Shown here in pieces: positions 5,493 through 8,797 of a stretch of DNA of 8,797 bases; the first letter of the stretch is position 1; every line of letters starts with the position of its first letter. Location: assembly GCA_041744075.1 (NCBI GenBank), contig JBGTLQ010000253.1, positions 1 to 8,797 of the forward strand, read 5' to 3'. Origin of the DNA: JAJTZA01 sp041744075. GTDB taxonomy: Bacteria > Verrucomicrobiota > Verrucomicrobiia > Chthoniobacterales > Terrimicrobiaceae. The position numbers and the translations under genes were made by a program. The notes beneath the pieces are model-generated. The model was not told where the DNA came from. It ran no database searches and was given only the letters and a program-made list of their open reading frames with translations.

Positions 5493-5882
5493 ATGAAAAA
5501 ATTGAAAGTCACCGTTGATGGCAAAGTGTATGATGTGGTTGTTGAGGAACTGGATGGCGGAACAGCTCCGGCTCCAGGGGTTACGACCTCGAGTGTTGTG
5601 GCCCCCGCCTCAGCGCCCTCACCCGTGGCAGCACCAACCCCCACGCCGACCCAGAAGCCTTCAGCTGCTCCCGGCGATGTCACCAGCCCACTTTCGGGCA
5701 AAGTTGTCACGATCCAGTGCAAGGTCGGCGAATCCTTCGAGGCAGGAGCGACACTCATCATCCTTGAGGCGATGAAAATGAACACCTTTGTCACATCCGA
5801 ATCGGCAGGGGTGGTCAAAGAGATTCTTGTGAATGAAGGGGATTCTGTGGAGGAGGGCCAAGTGCTTGTTTCTCTACAATGA
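5493..5882 (+). CDS. mmdC: Biotin carrier protein of the decarboxylase
   Basis: The 129-residue protein carries the biotin that shuttles CO2 from the carboxyltransferase to the membrane subunit. It has a short N-terminal segment MKKLKVTVDGKVYDVVVEEL typical of these carriers, a flexible Ala/Pro/Thr linker (about 23-62), and a biotinyl domain (63-129) with the motif EAMKM, Lys95 being the biotinylated residue. The ATG at 5493 was preferred to the TTG at 5457 because it gives the standard N-terminus. The stop overlaps the start of the next gene in ATGA, so translation is probably coupled. The ligase needed to modify it is encoded three genes downstream. Confidence 0.93.
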   Translation: MKKLKVTVDGKVYDVVVEELDGGTAPAPGVTTSSVVAPASAPSPVAAPTPTPTQKPSAAPGDVTSPLSGKVVTIQCKVGESFEAGATLIILEAMKMNTFVTSESAGVVKEILVNEGDSVEEGQVLVSLQ

Positions 5883-6265
5883 GTTTCCTTCTCCCATTGG
5901 CCAGTGAGTCGGTGACCGCTCGCATGGAGTTTTTCACCAACCTCAGTTACCAGACTGTGGGGGTGATGATTGTTCTCACGTCATTATGTGGACTGGCCAT
6001 CCTTGTAGCGCTGGTAGCCAGGTTGCTTTCGTTTTTCCCCAGCTCAAAAAAACCTGCAACGACGGCCCCTTCCCCGCAAGCTCCCGCGACCGTGGTGGCT
6101 GAAGGAGTCCCTGCGGAGATCCGAGCCGTCATCGCCGCTGCAATTCACGTCACGCTGAAATCTCCGCATAGAATCCTTCATGTCGAACCCGTCCAGAACC
6201 TCCAACTCCATGCTTGGTCGGTGGAGGGACGACGTCAGATCTTCCAATCCCATACGTTCCGTTAA
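5879..6265 (+). CDS. OadG-like small membrane subunit of the decarboxylase
   Basis: This 128-residue protein has one clear transmembrane segment (about residues 26-52), a Pro/Ala/Thr-rich linker, and a soluble C-terminal part ending HAWSVEGRRQIFQSHTFR. This layout is that of the OAD gamma / MMD delta subunit, which holds the soluble carboxyltransferase and biotin carrier onto the beta subunit. The PAEIRAVIAAAIHV block and the WSxEGRRxIFxSH ending are, from memory, common in such subunits outside the Proteobacteria. The start at 5879 overlaps the previous stop; a second Met (residue 16, at 5924) is possible. Very low identity within the family makes context an important part of this call. Confidence 0.82.
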   Translation: MSFLLPLASESVTARMEFFTNLSYQTVGVMIVLTSLCGLAILVALVARLLSFFPSSKKPATTAPSPQAPATVVAEGVPAEIRAVIAAAIHVTLKSPHRILHVEPVQNLQLHAWSVEGRRQIFQSHTFR

Positions 6266-6273
6266 ACCTCTCT

Positions 6274-7623
6274 ATGCTTAAAGACTTTCTAGATTTTTTC
6301 ACTCTCACGGGATTTCCTGACATCACTTGGCAGATGCCCGTGATGTGGGTTGTGTGTTTGGTGCTTTTTTATCTGGCGGTTTATAAGGGATTTGAACCTT
6401 TGTTGCTTGTGCCCATTGCTTTCGGGGCGTTGTTGGCGAATCTCCCTGCTCCTGCTCTAACCAATGAACCTCCTGGCCCCGTGCTGAGCACGATGAGCGG
6501 AAGTGTGTTGGCATGGCACGTAGCACCGGGGACTGTGGTCAACGAAGGAGATCTCCTTGCCACTTTGCAAAGTGCCGACCCGGAAAAACCGGAACCCGTT
6601 GAGTTTCTGGCGCCATCTCATGGTCAAATCACGGAGTTAACCGTGCTCCCAGGGGAATCCCTTCACGTGGGGCAAAAGTTGGCCACCATCTTTAGCACTG
6701 AGCCGGGCGGGTTATTTTATTACATCTCACGCGGAATCGAGTGGGAAATTTTTCCGCCTCTCATTTTCCTAGGCGTTGGAGCCCTCACGGATTTTGGCCC
6801 TTTGCTGGCCAGACCAATCACGCTTCTCTTAGGGGCTGCTGCGCAATTGGGAGTTGCCATGACCTTTCTTGCCGCAAGCTTTTTCGGATTCTCTGCCGGT
6901 GAAAGCGCCTCGATTGCCATCATTGGTGGTGCGGACGGCCCAACCGCAATCTTCCTCTCAGCCAAACTTGCCCCGCATCTGCTGCCAGCCATTGCGGTCG
7001 CAGCCTACAGTTACATGGCGCTTGTCCCGATGATCCAACCGCCCATCATGCGCGCACTCACCACGATGCCCGAGCGTCGGATCCGAATGAAATCCCTCCG
7101 CCATGTCGGCAAATTGGAGAAGCTCGTTTTTGCGTTGGTCGTCACCGTCTTCTGTATTCTTTTGGTTCCGGCGGCGGCATCCTTGATTGGTATGCTTATG
7201 CTCGGGAATTTTTTACGCGAATGCGGAGTGACCGACCGTCTTGTCAAAGCCTCTCAGAATGAAATCATCAATGTGATCACGATTTTTCTTGGGACTTCGG
7301 TGGGAATCACGATGACAGGAGAACGTTTCCTTAAACCGGAAACCCTTATGATTCTTGGTTTAGGTGTTGTGGCCTTCAGTGTCTCCACCGCCTCAGGAGT
7401 GATTATGGCAAAAATCCTGAATCTCTTTCTTCCTGAAAAAATCAACCCCCTCATTGGCTCTGCTGGCGTTTCGGCCGTGCCCATGGCTGCCCGGGTTTCC
7501 CAGGTGGAAGGTCAGCGGGCCGACCCAACCAACTTTTTGTTGATGCATGCCATGGGGCCGAACGTGGCTGGAGTGATCGGGACCGCAGTGATTGCCGGCT
7601 ATTACATCGCGACCCTCAGATAG
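6274..7623 (+). CDS. mmdB: Sodium-pumping decarboxylase beta subunit with inserted biotinyl-like domain
   Basis: The OadB/MmdB family subunit decarboxylates carboxybiotin and exports Na+ through the membrane. Family motifs are intact: LGVGALTDFGPL (166-177), GGADGPTAIF (218-227) with Asp221, AYSYMALVPMIQPPIM (244-259) with Tyr247, and KINPLIGSAGVSAVPMAAR (389-407) with Asn391 and Ser400. The spacings equal those of the functional residues D203, Y229, N373 and S382 reported for the Klebsiella protein. Several hydrophobic segments are present. ATG 6274 was chosen over GTG 6214, which would overlap the previous gene by 52 bases and add an atypical stretch. The odd feature is an extra soluble domain at about residues 68-142, described separately. 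The gene follows the OadG-like gene by 8 bases and precedes birA by 7. Confidence 0.94.
   Translation: MLKDFLDFFTLTGFPDITWQMPVMWVVCLVLFYLAVYKGFEPLLLVPIAFGALLANLPAPALTNEPPGPVLSTMSGSVLAWHVAPGTVVNEGDLLATLQSADPEKPEPVEFLAPSHGQITELTVLPGESLHVGQKLATIFSTEPGGLFYYISRGIEWEIFPPLIFLGVGALTDFGPLLARPITLLLGAAAQLGVAMTFLAASFFGFSAGESASIAIIGGADGPTAIFLSAKLAPHLLPAIAVAAYSYMALVPMIQPPIMRALTTMPERRIRMKSLRHVGKLEKLVFALVVTVFCILLVPAAASLIGMLMLGNFLRECGVTDRLVKASQNEIINVITIFLGTSVGITMTGERFLKPETLMILGLGVVAFSVSTASGVIMAKILNLFLPEKINPLIGSAGVSAVPMAARVSQVEGQRADPTNFLLMHAMGPNVAGVIGTAVIAGYYIATLR
6475..6699 (+). other. Biotinyl/lipoyl-like domain inserted in the beta subunit (coding segment)
   Basis: Residues 68-142 of the beta subunit read as two half-motifs of a hammerhead fold: VLSTMSGSVLAWHVAPGTVV (70-89) with EGDLLATL, then EFLAPSHGQITELTVLPGES (110-129) with VGQKLATI. 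Each half has the 'P-x-x-G-x-hydrophobic...G-x-x-hydrophobic-x-x-G-x-x-L' pattern seen in the true carrier encoded upstream. Where the carrier has EAMKM, this segment has SADPEKPEP, so the usual biotinylation lysine is absent; Lys105 lies in the turn but in no known modification motif. The segment replaces the variable loop after the first two hydrophobic helices, on the same membrane side as the N-terminus. Confidence 0.75.
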
Positions 7624-7630
7624 CCGCGTC

Positions 7631-8389
7631 ATGGAAAATTCAGAACCTCTTGCAAAAATGTTTGTGGCTGGTACCGCCGGGTGGCGGGTTCAGACACATG
7701 AGGTCGTTTCGTCCACCAACGACTTGGCTGCTGGCCTTCCCGCATGGTCAGCTGTGATCACAACCCAACAGACCGACGGACGTGGACGTTTTGGACGGTC
7801 TTTTTGTTCGGGGCAGGGCGGTCTCTGGCTTTCCGCAGTTGTGCCCGCTGATGGGAACCTTTCGGCCTGGGGAGGCTTTTCCCTGGCTGTGGGGCTGCAC
7901 CTCCTTCACGTACTGGAGAAACTCGAAGTGTCGGGTGCTCGCCTGCGTTGGCCAAATGATCTCATGGCCGGTTCAAAAAAAGTGGGCGGCCTTCTCATCG
8001 AGCAGGGAACCCGCGGAACTCTCACCGTTGGACTGGGGATCAATCTTCAAAACCAACCGTGGGAGGTTGACCCGGGGCTGAAGCAAACAGCCACTCGCCT
8101 GAAGGATGTGTTGGAAAATCCACCCTCTCTGATGGAATTGCTTGTCCTTTGTCTCGACGCCATCGCCGAGGCCCACGCTGATCTTCCGGCCCGCGGGTTG
8201 GCGTTGGTGATCAATTCGCTGAATGACCGATGGCAGAAGTGTCCCGTTCGTCTCGACTTGCATGACGAAGAATCCGTGGAGGGTGTTTTCCTTGGTCTGG
8301 ATCCGGTCGGCAATTTGCGCATCGAAGGTCCGGGGTTGCGAAAAAAAGTGATCCCACATCCCCAGGTCGAAAAACTCACTGAACTGTAA
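7631..8389 (+). CDS. birA: Biotin-[acetyl-CoA-carboxylase] ligase, monofunctional
   Basis: The ligase activates biotin with ATP and attaches it to the lysine of EAMKM-type carriers, here most directly the carrier three genes upstream. The 252-residue protein has all core motifs: TTQQTDGRGRFGR (44-56) for biotinyl-AMP binding, RWPND (106-110), KKVGGLLIE (116-124) with the catalytic lysine at about 117, and GLGIN (134-138). A small C-terminal SH3-like part follows. There is no N-terminal winged-helix domain, so it should not act as a biotin repressor. The start at 7631 was chosen because the upstream alternative at 7592 lies inside mmdB. Seven bases separate it from mmdB. Confidence 0.92.
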   Translation: MENSEPLAKMFVAGTAGWRVQTHEVVSSTNDLAAGLPAWSAVITTQQTDGRGRFGRSFCSGQGGLWLSAVVPADGNLSAWGGFSLAVGLHLLHVLEKLEVSGARLRWPNDLMAGSKKVGGLLIEQGTRGTLTVGLGINLQNQPWEVDPGLKQTATRLKDVLENPPSLMELLVLCLDAIAEAHADLPARGLALVINSLNDRWQKCPVRLDLHDEESVEGVFLGLDPVGNLRIEGPGLRKKVIPHPQVEKLTEL

Positions 8390-8396
8390 ACCTAAT

Positions 8397-8797
8397 ATGT
8401 CATTCCCACTCCTCTCCGCCGAAGACGCAGCCGCATTAATCAACGATGGTGACGCCATCGGCTTCAGCGGTTTCACACCAGCCGGTGCCGCCAAGGCTAT
8501 CCCTTCAGCTCTCGCCGAACGCGCAGAGAGAGAACATGCCGGGGGGCGTTCCCTCAAGATTGGAGTTGTGACCGGTGCCTCCACGGGTGACTCCCTCGAT
8601 GGTCGTCTGGCACGGGCCGATGCCATTTCGTGGAGAACCCCGTATCAATCGAACAAATACCTTCGCCAAGCCATCAACTCGGGACGAACCCGGTTCTTTG
8701 ACATGCACCTTTCCACGCTGCCCCAGTCAGTCCGTTATGGTTTTCTCGGGGAGCTGGACTGGTGTGTTGTGGAGGCGGCCGACGTCACCGAGGATGG
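8397..8797 (+). CDS. Acetyl-CoA hydrolase/CoA-transferase family protein, N-terminal part
   Basis: The first 133 residues run off the right edge. The opening FPLLSAEDAAALINDGDAIGFSGFTPAGAAKAIPSAL and the later WRTPYQSNKYLRQAIN and FFDMHLSTLPQSVRYGFLGELDW are characteristic of the Cat1/ScpC/Ach1 family. Members transfer CoA between acyl groups (succinyl-CoA:acetate or propionyl-CoA:succinate) or hydrolyse acetyl-CoA; the catalytic glutamate lies further on, outside the window. Placement directly after a methylmalonyl-CoA decarboxylase operon favours propionyl-CoA:succinate CoA-transferase, the step that closes the propionate pathway, but this is inference. ATG 8397 follows the birA stop by seven bases, and there is no Shine-Dalgarno sequence. 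Confidence 0.88.
   Translation, partial: MSFPLLSAEDAAALINDGDAIGFSGFTPAGAAKAIPSALAERAEREHAGGRSLKIGVVTGASTGDSLDGRLARADAISWRTPYQSNKYLRQAINSGRTRFFDMHLSTLPQSVRYGFLGELDWCVVEAADVTED

Noticed and set aside
6214..6273. GTG start for the beta subunit
   Set aside because: It would overlap the OadG-like gene by 52 bases, and the extra 20 residues are unlike OadB N-termini.

Overview
The window looks like chromosomal DNA of a fermentative bacterium, most likely of the PVC/Verrucomicrobiota type. That placement is inference. It rests on the sodium-pumping methylmalonyl-CoA decarboxylase set, on the style of the OadG-like subunit, and on the near absence of Shine-Dalgarno sequences: only the rplP start has a convincing one. 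No 16S rRNA or other decisive marker is present.

Left part (1-640). The window opens inside the 3' end of a group II intron: the last 37 codons of its reverse transcriptase/maturase, then a recognisable domain V hairpin and a domain VI with a bulged A, giving a predicted intron end near 197. A strong intrinsic terminator (243-276) follows. Facing it on the minus strand is a small RRM RNA-binding protein with an Asp-Arg-Gly repeat tail.

Middle part (640-3470). A long divergent intergenic region carries a probable rpsC promoter and a leader with two mutually exclusive hairpins. It is followed by a two-gene ribosomal unit, rpsC (S3) and rplP (L16), without the usual rplV before it or rpmC/rpsQ after it, and then by a tRNA-Leu(CAA). 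Beyond the tRNA lies a copy of the hairpin core seen in the terminator near the left end. Next, on the minus strand, is a gene for a protein with a nucleoside 2-deoxyribosyltransferase-like N-terminus and a long unassigned C-terminal region.

Right part (3469-8797). A tightly packed plus-strand operon reads: methylmalonyl-CoA epimerase, carboxyltransferase (alpha), biotin carrier, OadG-like small membrane subunit, OadB-like beta subunit, monofunctional biotin-protein ligase, and the start of an acetyl-CoA hydrolase/CoA-transferase family protein. Together they would turn methylmalonyl-CoA into propionyl-CoA while exporting Na+, biotinylate the carrier, and plausibly move CoA from propionyl-CoA to succinate or acetate. 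This is the late half of the succinate-to-propionate pathway; the mutase is not in the window.

The most notable observation is inside the beta subunit. The loop after its first two hydrophobic segments holds about 75 residues that read as a complete biotinyl/lipoyl-like hammerhead fold, but without the EAMKM biotinylation motif. A second, degenerate carrier-like domain thus seems to be built into the membrane subunit of the pump.
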